This document shows positions 25,033-33,779 of a stretch of 64,000 nucleotides of DNA, piece after piece; the first letter of the stretch is position 1, and each line of letters starts with the position of its first letter. The notes beneath the pieces are model-generated. The model worked only from the letters and a program-made list of their open reading frames with translations. It ran no database searches and was not told the origin of the DNA. The translations under genes were made by a program, and so were the position numbers. Source of the DNA: an uncultured Pseudokineococcus sp. (GTDB taxonomy: Bacteria; Actinomycetota; Actinomycetes; Actinomycetales; Quadrisphaeraceae); contig NZ_CANMAA010000003.1 of the NCBI RefSeq assembly GCF_947495735.1, positions 372,001 to 436,000 of the forward strand. Direction: 5' to 3'.

Positions 25033-25577
25033 GCGCGGTAGACCTCCTCCGGCCCGTCCTCGCCGCAGACGTCCAGCTCCGGGTCGCGCTCGAGGCCGGC
25101 GGCCAGGGCGACGCGGGCGCTGGCGGAGTTCGCCGGCCGCACCCGGGCCGTGACGGGCAGGCGGAGCGGGGAGCGGCGCGCACGCGCCACGACGGCGGTG
25201 GCCGCCTCGGTCGCCACGCCGCGCCCCCGGGCCGCGGGGTGCAGGCGGTAGAGCAGGTTCAGCACGGGGCGGTCGTGGAGGGTCATCACCGCCGTCCCGC
25301 AGACCCCGACGACGGTGCCGTCGGCGGCGCCGGGGCCCCGCCACGACAGCAGCGCGTACCCGGTGCCGTGCTCGTGCCAGTGCCGGGCCCACCGCTCGAC
25401 CCGGCGCTGCGCCGCCGCGAGGTCGGCGAGGGCGTCACCGGGGTCGTGGGCCACGACGCCGGGGGCCCGGTGCAGGGCGAGGACGGCAGCGGCGTCCGCC
25501 GGGGTCGGCGCCCGCCCCACCAGCCGAGCGGTCGTCCACGCGGGTCCCGCCGCCGGGTCGCCGGGCTCGGTGCCCAC
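24987..25577 (-). CDS. GNAT-family N-acetyltransferase (RimJ/RimL type)
   Basis: A 196-residue acetyltransferase that uses acetyl-CoA; the acceptor is unknown. It starts with WTTARLVGRAPTPADAAAVL as in RimJ/RimL-type GNATs, and carries the acetyl-CoA loop HPAARGRGVATEA (R/Q-x-x-G-x-G/A) and the C-terminal NSASARVALAAGLERD. The start is a GTG at 25577 with no clear Shine-Dalgarno. A possible 17-codon frame ends ten bases before it. The C-terminus overlaps a broken GNAT gene on the other strand. Confidence 0.82.
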   Translation of the reverse strand: MGTEPGDPAAGPAWTTARLVGRAPTPADAAAVLALHRAPGVVAHDPGDALADLAAAQRRVERWARHWHEHGTGYALLSWRGPGAADGTVVGVCGTAVMTLHDRPVLNLLYRLHPAARGRGVATEAATAVVARARRSPLRLPVTARVRPANSASARVALAAGLERDPELDVCGEDGPEEVYRADVEMEPGVTGRRSC

Positions 25578-25586
25578 GTCGTCGGC

Positions 25587-25640
25587 TCAGCCGTCGGTGC
25601 CGGGGCGGGCCGCGCCCGCCCGCCTCGTCGTGGTCGCCAT
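25587..25640 (-). CDS. Possible 17-residue leader peptide
   Basis: ATG at 25640 with GAGGAGG seven to eight bases upstream gives MATTTRRAGAARPGTDG and a stop ten bases before the GNAT GTG. The ribosome site is far better than the one of the GNAT gene, so coupled translation is plausible. It is too short to judge by composition, and chance cannot be ruled out. Confidence 0.25.
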   Translation of the reverse strand: MATTTRRAGAARPGTDG

Positions 25641-25758
25641 GACCGCATCCTCCTCGGGAGGTCGTCGCCGCGCGCGCCCCGCCCGGGCGCCGCGGACGGC
25701 TCCGGGCGCCCCCGGAGCGCCGAGCCGGGCCCTCACCGACGGGTGGAGACCGCATGAC

Positions 25759-25802
25759 GTCCTGACAAAGTCTTGACAACGCATCCGGCTGCGCAGCAGC
25801 AT
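25759..25802 (+). promoter_or_regulatory. Candidate promoter and operator of the sugar-binding protein gene
   Basis: GTCCTGACAAAGTCTTGACA includes TTGACA (25773-25778) as a -35, with CAGCAT (25797-25802) 18 bases on as a weak -10. Two TGACAA boxes at 25763 and 25774 are spaced 11 bp, one helical turn, overlapping the -35 as a repressor site would. The 10-mer GTCCTGACAA recurs at 30076. The rest of 25641-25935 shows no gene. Confidence 0.5.
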
Positions 25803-25935
25803 CGTCGGCGCACCGGCACCGCCGCCGGACCCGAGCGGGGCACCGCCGACGACGACGCGCCCCCGCCCCACCCCGCACCGCCGCGACGGCGCCCGCGCCG
25901 ACCGCACCGCCCTGTCACCGAAGATGGGATCTGCC

Positions 25936-26928
25936 ATGTGGAAGCCCCGCACGCGCGCCACCGTCGTCCTCGCGGCCCTCGCCCTGACCGCCGCCGGCTG
26001 CAGCAGCAGCGGCGGCGCGCCGGAGGCCGGCTCCGGCGGGGGTGAGAGCGGCGGCGGGTCCGGCGACCCGCAGTACACCGTCGCGATGGTCACCCACGCC
26101 GCCGCCGGCGACACCTTCTTCGACATCATCCGCGCCGGCGCGGACGTCGCCGCCGGCGAGTCCGGCGTCGAGTACACCTACGCCAACTCCGACCAGCCGA
26201 ACGAGCAGGCGACGCTCATCCAGAACGCGGTGGACAGCCAGGTCGACGCCATCGCGGTGTCGATGCCCAACGTGCCGGCGCTGACGGAGGCGCTGGCCAA
26301 CGCGGAGGCCGCCGACATCCCGGTCTTCGCCTTCAACGCCGGGCTGTCGGAGTACGAGGACGTCGGCGCGCTGGCCTACTTCGGCCAGGACGAGGCCATC
26401 GCCGGCGCGGCCGCCGGGGAGCGCCTCACCGAGGAGGGCGCCCAGAACGTCCTGTGCGTGCTGCAGGCCCAGGGCCAGGCGCAGCTGGAAGCCCGCTGCG
26501 ACGGCGTGGCCGACGCCTTCGGCGGCGCCGTCGAGAAGCTCTACGTCACCGGCACGGACATGCCCTCGGTCCAGTCGACGATCACCGCGAAGCTCGCCGA
26601 GGACCCGAGCATCGACCACGTGCTGACCCTCGGGGCGCCCTTCGCCCTGACGGCCGCGCAGTCGGTCGAGGAGGCGGGCAGCGAGGCGGCCGTGGTCACC
26701 TTCGACACCAACGCCGAGCTCGTGGACGCCATCGAGTCCGGTGACGTCCAGTGGGCCGTCGACCAGCAGCCCTACCTCCAGGGCTACGAGGCCATCGACG
26801 CCGCCGCGCTGTACCTGTCCAACGGCAACGTCCTCGGCGGAGGCGAGGCGGTCCTGACCGGTCCCGCGTTCGTGGACCAGGACAACATCGCCTCGGTCGC
26901 CGAGTACGCCCGCGCCGGCACGCGCTGA
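25936..26928 (+). CDS. Sugar (probably inositol) ABC transporter substrate-binding lipoprotein
   Basis: A 330-residue periplasmic-binding-protein type 1 (ribose-binding-like) protein. It has a lipoprotein signal (LALTAAGC) and a Ser/Gly-rich linker. The mature domain shows VAMVTHAAAGDTFFDIIRAG, DQPNEQATLIQNAVDSQVDA and DIPVFAFNAGL, typical of this fold. The ATG at 25936 has an AAGATGGGA purine stretch upstream; an in-frame ATG at 25924 is the alternative. The matching ATPase and permease are on the opposite strand 0.9 kb away, next to the iol operon, so inositol is the likely ligand. A strong terminator follows. Confidence 0.82.
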   Translation: MWKPRTRATVVLAALALTAAGCSSSGGAPEAGSGGGESGGGSGDPQYTVAMVTHAAAGDTFFDIIRAGADVAAGESGVEYTYANSDQPNEQATLIQNAVDSQVDAIAVSMPNVPALTEALANAEAADIPVFAFNAGLSEYEDVGALAYFGQDEAIAGAAAGERLTEEGAQNVLCVLQAQGQAQLEARCDGVADAFGGAVEKLYVTGTDMPSVQSTITAKLAEDPSIDHVLTLGAPFALTAAQSVEEAGSEAAVVTFDTNAELVDAIESGDVQWAVDQQPYLQGYEAIDAAALYLSNGNVLGGGEAVLTGPAFVDQDNIASVAEYARAGTR

Positions 26929-26962
26929 CCCCGCGTCCGCGGCCGCGCCGCGGACGCACCTC

Positions 26963-26993
26963 GGAGGCGGTGGGCGACTCGCCCACCGCCTCC
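26963..26993 (+). terminator. Terminator of the sugar-binding protein gene
   Basis: A perfect 13-bp GC-rich stem (GGAGGCGGTGGGC with its complement) around a 5-base loop, 35 bases after the stop. There is no T-run, as is usual in actinobacteria. Confidence 0.75.
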
Positions 26994-27100
26994 GTCGCGT
27001 CCGGCCCCGAGCACGGGCCGCGGCGCACCGCACGAGGACGAGCGCGCCGTCCAGCTCCTCCACGCACGCGGCCGGTCCCCCGCCGCGACCGCCGGGCGCC

Positions 27101-27208
27101 CGTCGTCGAGGTCTCCTGACCGGCGCCTGGTCGTAGCGCTCTCCTGACGTGCCCCCGTCGTGGAGGTCTCCTGACGGGCTCCCCCGCCGTGAGGACCCCC
27201 TGGCGGGC
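27101..27208. repeat. Degenerate tandem repeat of about 28 bp
   Basis: About four decayed copies share GTCGTNGAGGTCTCCTGACG; copies 1 and 3 are the best preserved. The array lies in the 770-base stretch without genes between the two transporter halves (26994-27763). Long frames there are low-complexity and not credible. Confidence 0.65.
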
Positions 27209-27657
27209 GCCGTGCCGCGCACGCGCGCGGTCGACCGGCAGACGGCGCCCTCGGGGCCGTGCGCACGGTCCTGCCGGCGTCGAGGAGTCCCGCACCGGGC
27301 GCACCGCGTCCGTCCTCCGACCTCGCCGGCGGCACGGCGCCGAGCCTCGGCGCGCTCCCGCCCCCTGGGCCCAGCTCGCTCGGGTGCCCACCCCCCGACG
27401 GCGAGCGGGAGGAGCGCGTCGGCCACGGCCCCGTCCCCGTCCCCGTCGGGCCACCGAGGTCGCGGGGTCCGGACGACGGGTGCGCTCCCGCACCCCGCCG
27501 CGGACCCCGGAGATGTCCCCGGTGACGCAGCGCGCGCTCGACGCGGCCAGGGCAGCAGCCACCGGGACACGTCCGTCAGGACCGGTCGCCAGGACCCGTC
27601 CACCGGGTGACCCGGTCGGCGCTGGGAGCACCCGCCCCGCCACCGGCACCAGCGCCC

Positions 27658-27755
27658 CTGAGCACCCCCGAGTCCTGAGCACCCCGGGACCTGAGCACCC
27701 CCGGGACCTCTCTGCACCCCTGAGACCTGAGCACCCCGGCACCTGAGCACCCCCG
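27658..27755. repeat. Tandem repeat with CTGAGCACCCC core
   Basis: Exact CTGAGCACCCC units start at 27658, 27675, 27691, 27727 and 27743, a 16-17-bp period with one decayed unit. It sits just before the terminator of the leftward transporter operon. Confidence 0.75.
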
Positions 27756-27763
27756 GAGCGCAC

Positions 27764-27796
27764 GAGAGCCCGCCCGTCGTCGACGGGCGGGCTCTC
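27764..27796. terminator. Terminator of the leftward ABC transporter genes
   Basis: Perfect 16-bp arms (GAGAGCCCGCCCGTCG and complement) separated by one base, so the real loop is a few bases. It lies about 50 bases beyond the ATPase stop. Confidence 0.8.
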
Positions 27797-27843
27797 GGTG
27801 CGGGCCCGCGTGGCGGCCGCCCCGCGCGAGGCGGCGGCGCGGC

Positions 27844-28707
27844 TCAGGACGGGCGCAGCGCCCGCTCCCCGTCGCCGTCGGCCTCGACCTCGGCGAGGGA
27901 GGAGCCCAGCTCGTGCCCGAGCGCCTCGAGCTCGGCCCCGCCCGCCATCTCGTTCGTCAGCTGGTCCAGGCCGATCTCCGAGCGCGAGGCGTCGAGGGAC
28001 ACGCGACCGCGGTTGAGGATGACGAAGTGGTTGCCCACCAGGTACGCGTGGTGGGGGTTGTGGGTGATGAAGACGACGCCGAGGCCCGCGTCGCGCGCCC
28101 TGGCCACGTACTTCAGGACCACCCCCGACTGCTTGACGCCGAGCGCGGCGGTGGGCTCGTCGAGGATGAGCACCTTCGCGCCGAAGTAGACGGCGCGGGC
28201 GATGGCGATGCACTGCCGCTGCCCGCCCGACAGGCTCCCGACGGGGCGCTCGAGGTCGGGGATGTCGATCCCCATCCGCAGGAGCTCCTCGTTGGCGACG
28301 CGCTTCATCGTCGCGGTGTCCAGGCTCCTGAGCGGGCCCTTCCGCAGCTCGGCGCCCATGAAGAAGTTCCGCCAGACCGACATCAGCGGCACGAGCGCGA
28401 GGTCCTGGTAGACGGTGGCGATGCCGCGCGCCAGCGACTCGCGGGGCGAGGAGAAGCTGACCTCCTCGCCGTTCACGCGCACGACGCCCTCGCTGTGCTG
28501 GTGCAGCCCCGCGATGATCTTGATGAGGGTGGACTTGCCGGCGCCGTTGTCGCCGAGCACGCAGGTGATCTCCCCCTGGCGCACCGTCATCGAGACCCCC
28601 CGCAGGGCGTGGACGTTGCCGTAGCTCTTGCCGACGTCGGTGAGCTGCAGGATCTCCGTCGTGGGGCCGCTCACCGGGTCCGCGAGCCGGTCGTCGGTCG
28701 TGGTCAT
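27844..28707 (-). CDS. Sugar (inositol) ABC transporter ATP-binding protein
   Basis: A 287-residue single-domain ABC ATPase of the ribose/inositol (CUT2) class. Walker A is GDNGAGKST, the Q-loop is in TVYQDLALVP, the signature is LSGGQRQC (Cys in place of the usual Arg at the last position), Walker B is VLILDEPTAALG, and the switch His is in VFITHNPHHAY. CUT2 ATPases are usually duplicated, about 500 residues; this one-domain form is common in actinobacterial inositol-type systems. The ATG overlaps the permease stop by four bases. It probably works with the permease and the separate binding protein at 25936. Confidence 0.9.
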   Translation of the reverse strand: MTTTDDRLADPVSGPTTEILQLTDVGKSYGNVHALRGVSMTVRQGEITCVLGDNGAGKSTLIKIIAGLHQHSEGVVRVNGEEVSFSSPRESLARGIATVYQDLALVPLMSVWRNFFMGAELRKGPLRSLDTATMKRVANEELLRMGIDIPDLERPVGSLSGGQRQCIAIARAVYFGAKVLILDEPTAALGVKQSGVVLKYVARARDAGLGVVFITHNPHHAYLVGNHFVILNRGRVSLDASRSEIGLDQLTNEMAGGAELEALGHELGSSLAEVEADGDGERALRPS

Positions 28708-29810
28708 CGCTTCTCCGCCTGCTTCCGGACGACGAGGTTGACGACGGTCGCGAGCAGGAGCATCGCGCCGAGGAAGAGGCGGAACCAGTCCGGGTTCCAC
28801 CCCGCGAAGACGATGCCCTGCGTCGTCATGCCGAAGATGAAGGCGCCGATCGCCGCCCCGACGGTGGAGCCGTACCCGCCGGTGAGCAGGCACCCGCCGA
28901 CCACGGCCGCGATGATGAAGAGGAACTCGTTGCCGATGCCCTGGCCCGACTGGATCGTGTTGAAGGCGAAGAGCTGGTGCATGCCGGCGAACCAGGCGCA
29001 CAAGCCGACGAACATGAACAGGCCGATCTTCGTCGCCCGCACCGGCACGCCGACCGCGCGGGCCGCGTCCGCGTCGCCGCCGACCGCGAAGATCCAGTTG
29101 CCGACCCGGGTGCGCAGGAGCACGTAGGTCGAGATCGCCACCAGCAGGAACCACCACAGGATGGTGATGCGGAAGCCCACCCCGCCGATCGTGATCGTCG
29201 AGGAGAAGACCGCGCGGGCGGCGGCGAACCCGTCCATGTCCGAGATCGACGGCGTCGCGACCGTCCCGGTGATGACGCGCGTCACGCCGAGGTTGATGCC
29301 CTGGAGCATGAAGAACGTGCCGAGGGTGATGAGGAAGCTCGGCAGCCCGGTCTTCAGCAGCAGCCAGGCGTTGAAGTATCCGATGGCGAGCGAGACGGCC
29401 AGCGCGATGAGGATGCCGGCCCAGACGTTCAGGCCCAGCTGCCACGACGTGATGGAGGCGGTGATGGCCGAGGCGGTGACGGCGACGCCGGCGGACAGGT
29501 CGAACTCGCCGCCGATCATGAGCAGCGCGACGGCCACCGCCATGATGCCGATCGTCGAGCTCGCGTACAGGACCGTGGCCATGGACGACACGGACCGGAA
29601 CGGGTCGGCGACCGCGAAGAAGAAGGCGAAGATCGCCACGGCGCCGATCAGCGAGCCGATCTCCGGGCGCCCGAGCAGCGCCGCCAGCGGCGCACGACGG
29701 CGCACGCGGTCGTCGCGCGCGGGCGGCCCCGCCGGAGCGGCTCCCGTCGACGGGCTCGAGGAGCTGGGGTCTGGGCGCCCCGACGCGGGGCTGTGCGCGG
29801 TCTGCGTCAT
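28704..29810 (-). CDS. Sugar (inositol) ABC transporter permease
   Basis: A 368-residue permease of the BPD_transp_2 (ribose RbsC-like) family with about ten helices. GGEFDLSAGVAVTASAIT, TGLPSFLITLGTFFMLQGIN and GGDADAARAVGVPVRATKI are family landmarks. A 45-residue Ser/Pro-rich cytoplasmic tail precedes the first helix. GAGAGG precedes the ATG at 29810. The upstream gap of 430 bases holds a GTCCTG/CAGGAC inverted repeat, suggesting its own promoter apart from the iol operon. Confidence 0.9.
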   Translation of the reverse strand: MTQTAHSPASGRPDPSSSSPSTGAAPAGPPARDDRVRRRAPLAALLGRPEIGSLIGAVAIFAFFFAVADPFRSVSSMATVLYASSTIGIMAVAVALLMIGGEFDLSAGVAVTASAITASITSWQLGLNVWAGILIALAVSLAIGYFNAWLLLKTGLPSFLITLGTFFMLQGINLGVTRVITGTVATPSISDMDGFAAARAVFSSTITIGGVGFRITILWWFLLVAISTYVLLRTRVGNWIFAVGGDADAARAVGVPVRATKIGLFMFVGLCAWFAGMHQLFAFNTIQSGQGIGNEFLFIIAAVVGGCLLTGGYGSTVGAAIGAFIFGMTTQGIVFAGWNPDWFRLFLGAMLLLATVVNLVVRKQAEKR

Positions 29811-30075
29811 CGCAGCCTCTCTTCGGAGTGCGGCGGCCGCGGGGCGGACGCACCGCAGCGGGGTCCCCGGGACCGGGGCCGCCGGGGGCGACCGTCGGGC
29901 GTCGCGCCCGTCCGGCCCTCGCGGGTCGTCGGCGACCCGAGGGGCGTTGCGTGCCTGGTGCTGGGTGGTGCTTCGCGCTCCGCGGCGGCCCCTGCGGGCC
30001 GCGCGGCCACCCGCCCTCGTCGGCGGGTGGTGTGGATCGAGGATGACGCGACGAAGGCCGCAGGTCAAGGACTTC

Positions 30076-30091
30076 GTCCTGACAACAGGAC
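30076..30091. promoter_or_regulatory. Inverted repeat, candidate operator of the transporter genes
   Basis: GTCCTGACAACAGGAC: perfect 6-bp arms around ACAA, about 265 bases before the permease start. Its left 10 bases are identical to the site at 25759 before the binding protein gene. Apart from this and the terminator at 30188-30235, nothing is recognised in 29811-30242. Confidence 0.55.
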
Positions 30092-30187
30092 ACGTCCTGG
30101 CACCGGGGCGCCGGCGGGTCCGGCCGTCGGTCGGCGAGCGCGGCGAGCGGGCGCGGGGCCGACGAGGACGGGCGCGGAGGTGGTCTC

Positions 30188-30235
30188 CCCCACGACGACG
30201 GCGCCGCCCCGGCGGGGACGGCGCCGTCGGTGGGG
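30188..30235. terminator. Terminator of the iol operon
   Basis: A long hairpin starting eight bases after the iolA stop: outer CCCCAC/GTGGGG, main stem GACGGCGCCG/CGGCGCCGTC (30197-30206, 30219-30228), then CCCC/GGGG. This separates iolA from the transporter genes transcribed in the same direction. Confidence 0.75.
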
Positions 30236-30242
30236 TGCTGGG

Positions 30243-31748
30243 TCAGTCGTTCTGGGGGAAGCCGAGGTTCAGGCCGCCGTGGGAGGGGTCGAGCCAGCGC
30301 GAGGTGACGACCTTGCCGCGGGTGAAGAAGTGCACGCCCTCGGTGCCGTGGGCGTGGGAGTCCCCGAAGAGGCTGTTCTTCCACCCGCCGAAGGAGTAGT
30401 AGGCCATCGGCACGGGCACCGGCACGTTGATGCCGATCATCCCGACCTCCACCTCGTGCTGGAAGCGCCGGGCCGCGCCCCCGTCGTTGGTGAACAGGGC
30501 CGTGCCGTTGCCGTAGGGGTTGGTGTTGATGAGCTCCAGCGCCTGCTCGTAGGTGTCCACGCGCAGGACCGACAGCACCGGGCCGAAGATCTCGTCGGTG
30601 TAGACGCTCATGCCGGTCGAGACGTGGTCCAGCAGCGTCGGGCCGAGCCAGAAGCCGTCGGCCTCGCCGTCGGGGCTCACCTGGCGCCCGTCCACGACGA
30701 CCTTCGCCCCGGCCTCCTCGCCCGCCGCGACGTAGCTCTCGACCTTGTCGCGGTGGGCCCTGGTCACCAGGGGGCCCATGTCGGCGCCGCGGGTGCCGTC
30801 GCCGGTGCGCAGGGTGTGCGTGCGCTCGGCGATCCGCGCGACCAGGTCGTCCCCCACGCCGCCGACGGCCACCAGCGCGCTGACGGCCATGCACCGCTCC
30901 CCCGCCGACCCGAAGCCGGCGTTGACGGCGGCGTCGGCGGCCAGGTCCAGGTCGGCGTCCGGCAGCACGACCATGTGGTTCTTCGCCCCGCCGAGGGCCT
31001 GGACGCGCTTGCCGGCCCGCGTGCCGGTCTCGTAGACGTACCGCGCGATCGGCGTCGAGCCGACGAAGGAGATGCTCTTGACGTCCTGGTGCTCCAGCAG
31101 GCGGTCGACGGCGACCTTGTCGCCCTGCACGACGTTGAAGACGCCGTCGGGCAGCCCGGCCTCCTTCCACAGCTGCGCCATCCACAGCGCCGCCGAGGGG
31201 TCCTTCTCGGACGGCTTGAGCACGACGGTGTTCCCCGCCGCGACCGCCACGGGGAAGAACCACATGGGCACCATCGCGGGGAAGTTGAACGGCGAGATGA
31301 TCGCCACCGGGCCCAGCGGCTGGCGCACCGAGTGCACGTCCACCTTCGTGGAGGCGTTCTCGGTGAAGCCGCCCTTGAGCAGGTGCGGGATCCCGCAGGC
31401 GAACTCCACGACCTCCTGGCCGCGGGAGACCTCGCCGAGGGCGTCGTCGAGGACCTTGCCGTGCTGGCTGGTGATGATCGCCGCCAGCTCGGGCTTGCGG
31501 GCGTTCAGCAGCTCGCGGAAGCGGAACAGCACCGCCGAGCGGCGCGCCAGCGAGGTGTCCCGCCAGCCCGGGAACGCCGCGGTCGCCGCGGCGACGGCCG
31601 CGTCCACCTCCTCCACCGAGGCCAGCGCGACCTCGCCCGTGGTGACGCCGGTGGCCGGGTTGGTCACCGGGGCGGTCCGCCCGCTCGTCGAGGCGGTGTG
31701 CGCGCCACCGACCCAGTGCGCGATGGTCTCGGGGGTCTGGTCAGCCAT
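30243..31748 (-). CDS. iolA: CoA-acylating methylmalonate/malonate-semialdehyde dehydrogenase
   Basis: A 501-residue aldehyde dehydrogenase. Last step of inositol breakdown: malonate semialdehyde plus CoA and NAD gives acetyl-CoA and carbon dioxide (also methylmalonate semialdehyde to propionyl-CoA). Features: PLGPVAIISPFNFPAMVPMW, GSTPIARYVYETGTRAGKRV, AKNHMVVLPDADLD and the nucleophile Cys in GSAGERCMAVS. The conserved PMAYYSFGGWKNSLFGD near the end separates it from ordinary aldehyde dehydrogenases. Last gene of the iol operon, 70 bases after iolH with a G-quadruplex motif in the gap. Confidence 0.95.
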   Translation of the reverse strand: MADQTPETIAHWVGGAHTASTSGRTAPVTNPATGVTTGEVALASVEEVDAAVAAATAAFPGWRDTSLARRSAVLFRFRELLNARKPELAAIITSQHGKVLDDALGEVSRGQEVVEFACGIPHLLKGGFTENASTKVDVHSVRQPLGPVAIISPFNFPAMVPMWFFPVAVAAGNTVVLKPSEKDPSAALWMAQLWKEAGLPDGVFNVVQGDKVAVDRLLEHQDVKSISFVGSTPIARYVYETGTRAGKRVQALGGAKNHMVVLPDADLDLAADAAVNAGFGSAGERCMAVSALVAVGGVGDDLVARIAERTHTLRTGDGTRGADMGPLVTRAHRDKVESYVAAGEEAGAKVVVDGRQVSPDGEADGFWLGPTLLDHVSTGMSVYTDEIFGPVLSVLRVDTYEQALELINTNPYGNGTALFTNDGGAARRFQHEVEVGMIGINVPVPVPMAYYSFGGWKNSLFGDSHAHGTEGVHFFTRGKVVTSRWLDPSHGGLNLGFPQND

Positions 31749-31782
31749 GTCTGCGTGTCCTCGTCCTTGGGTGCGGAGGTGC

Positions 31783-31813
31783 GGGGGTGCGGGGGTGCGG
31801 GGGTGCCGGGGGG
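31783..31813 (+). other. G-quadruplex motif between iolH and iolA
   Basis: Four runs of 5, 5, 5 and 6 guanines separated by TGC, TGC and TGCC on the + strand, the template strand for the iol operon. This is a textbook intramolecular quadruplex pattern. Confidence 0.75.
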
Positions 31814-31818
31814 TGGCG

Positions 31819-32706
31819 TCAGGACGCCGACGGGCTCGTCTCGGCGGGCAGCCCGTGCCGCGACGCGAGGTCGCGGATGGCGGCGAGCATCGAGGTGCCG
31901 GACTCCTCGGCGCGCTCGTCCCACCCGAAGACGCAGGTGGTGAGGACGCCGTCGAAGCCGGTGCCGGCGAGGGCGTGGAAGACCTCGTCGAAGTCGACGT
32001 CGCCGCGACCGATGTCCATGTGCTGGTGGACGCGGGCGGTCGTGCCGGGCGGGTTGAGGATGTAGCGCAGCCCGTCCGAGGCGGTGTGGTCCATGGTGTC
32101 CGCCAGGTGCACGTGCGTGAGCAGGTCGCCGGCGCGCTCGATGATCCCCGGCGCGTCGTCGCCCTGGTGGAACGTGTGGGGCGTGCAGTAGAGGAACGAC
32201 ACGAGGGGGTGGTCGATGCCCCGCACCAGGTCGACGGCCGGCACGCCCAGCTCGACGAAGTCGTCGGGGTGGGGCTCGAGCACGAGCCTGACGCCCTCGC
32301 GCTCGAGCACGGGGAGCAGCTCCTCGAGGGAGCGCCAGAACATCGCCTCGGCGAGCTCGGGCTCCTCGGGGCGGCCGTTGAGCTCGGTGTTCATCGTGTC
32401 CACGCCGAGCTCGACGCAGATCTGGATGGCGCGCTCCCAGTACCGCACCGCGGCCCGGCGCTCGTCCTCGCCGGGGCCGGACCAGCGCATCACCGGCAGC
32501 AGCGACGTCACGCCGACGCCGGCCGACGCCAGCGCGCCCCGGAGCGCCCGCACGGTGGCCAGGTCGACCCGGGGGTGCTTGAAGAAGGGGATGAAGTCCT
32601 CGCGCGGGGAGAGCTCCACCCACTCGTAGCCCATGCCGGCGACGACGTCGGGCAGCTCCAGCAGGGGGGTCGTCCGCAGCATCTGCGGGTCCAGGGCGAT
32701 CCTCAC
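31819..32706 (-). CDS. Sugar phosphate isomerase/epimerase of the iol operon (IolH/IolI-like)
   Basis: A 295-residue TIM-barrel protein of the xylose-isomerase-like/AP endonuclease 2 family. Metal-binding positions are expected at Glu in [10 protein letters not shown], His in [11 protein letters not shown] and the Asp/Glu of [13 protein letters not shown]. IolH or IolI (inosose isomerase) are the likely matches; I cannot decide which. The GTG start overlaps the iolG stop (GTGA). It could interconvert inososes so that several inositol isomers feed the pathway. Confidence 0.78.
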   Translation of the reverse strand: MRIALDPQMLRTTPLLELPDVVAGMGYEWVELSPREDFIPFFKHPRVDLATVRALRGALASAGVGVTSLLPVMRWSGPGEDERRAAVRYWERAIQICVELGVDTMNTELNGRPEEPELAEAMFWRSLEELLPVLEREGVRLVLEPHPDDFVELGVPAVDLVRGIDHPLVSFLYCTPHTFHQGDDAPGIIERAGDLLTHVHLADTMDHTASDGLRYILNPPGTTARVHQHMDIGRGDVDFDEVFHALAGTGFDGVLTTCVFGWDERAEESGTSMLAAIRDLASRHGLPAETSPSAS

Positions 32707-33779
32707 GCGGGCGCGCCCACCGCGGACCTGTCGGCGAGGCGCACCTCGACGCGCGCGCCGGTGCGCACCGACTCCACGCCGGCCTCGCAGACGGCCACGG
32801 CGGCGTAGCCGTCCCACACGCCCGGGCCGTCCACCTCGCCGCGGCGGGCGGCGTCCACCCAGCGCTGCACCTCGGTGTCGTAGGCCGGCCCGAAGCGCTC
32901 GCGGAAGCCGGGCGTGAGGCGCTCGGAGCGCAGCCCCTCGCCGGCGACGGTCTGGTGGCGGACGAGGCCGCTGTCGCGCCCGATCGTCGCGCTGCCGTCC
33001 TCGCAGACGACCTCGGTGCGCACCTCGTACGCGACGCCGGTGCGGACGAAGATCTCCACGTCGACGAGACGACCGCTGGCGGTCTCCAGCAGCACCAGCA
33101 TCGGGTCGGAGGCGCCCTCGACGGCGTGCCGCGACGCCCGGGGGCGCAGCGCGGTGACGGCGGTCACCTCCTCGTCGAGCAGGAAGCGCGCGACGTCGAC
33201 CTCGTGCACCACGGAGTCGTTGATCATCATCACGCTGTCGAAGTGCGGCGGGACGTCGGCGTTGCGGTGCGCGCAGTGCACCAGCAGCGGCTCGCCCAGG
33301 TCGCCGGAGTCCACCAGGTCCTTCAGCGCGACGTACTCGGCGTCGAAGCGGCGCATGAAGCCGAGCTGGACGAGGCGCCGGCCGGTGCGCTCGGCGAGCT
33401 CGTCCTCGGCGCGCACCACCGCGAGCGCCGACGCGGAGTCCGTGGTCAGCGGCTTCTCGCACAGCACGGGCTTGCCCGCCTCGAGGCAGGCCAGCACGAG
33501 GTCCCCGTGCGTGGGGCCGGGGCTCGCGATGACGACGGCGTCGACGTCCTCGGCCGAGATGGCCGCGAAGGGGTCGTCCACCGCCCGCGCGCCGGGGACC
33601 CCGGCGGCGACCTCGGCGGCCTTGGCGGCCACGAAGTCGTTGACCACGACCACGCGGGCGCCGGACGTGCGCTGGTGCAGCCGGGCCACGTGGTCGGCGC
33701 CCATGAGGCCGACGCCGATGACGGCGACGCGCAGGTCCCCGGAGACGGCGGGTGCCGGGGCGGTGTCGGGGAGGCTCAT
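32703..33779 (-). CDS. iolG: Inositol 2-dehydrogenase-type oxidoreductase (Gfo/Idh/MocA)
   Basis: A 358-residue NAD-dependent oxidoreductase. The Rossmann start is [18 protein letters not shown], the family EKP motif is in [11 protein letters not shown], and the substrate loop carries [18 protein letters not shown] with the catalytic-type Asp/His pair. It should oxidise myo-inositol to 2-keto-myo-inositol, the entry step. Start and stop overlap its neighbours by four bases on both sides, so iolE-iolG-iolH are translationally coupled. A second Gfo/Idh gene lies at 40764, so the division of work between isomers is open. Confidence 0.88.
   Translation of the reverse strand: MSLPDTAPAPAVSGDLRVAVIGVGLMGADHVARLHQRTSGARVVVVNDFVAAKAAEVAAGVPGARAVDDPFAAISAEDVDAVVIASPGPTHGDLVLACLEAGKPVLCEKPLTTDSASALAVVRAEDELAERTGRRLVQLGFMRRFDAEYVALKDLVDSGDLGEPLLVHCAHRNADVPPHFDSVMMINDSVVHEVDVARFLLDEEVTAVTALRPRASRHAVEGASDPMLVLLETASGRLVDVEIFVRTGVAYEVRTEVVCEDGSATIGRDSGLVRHQTVAGEGLRSERLTPGFRERFGPAYDTEVQRWVDAARRGEVDGPGVWDGYAAVAVCEAGVESVRTGARVEVRLADRSAVGAPA

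Noticed and set aside
26994-27763. Several overlapping frames in the transporter gap
   Set aside because: All are low-complexity Arg/Pro/Gly/Thr strings over tandem repeats with no ribosome site and no domain pattern.
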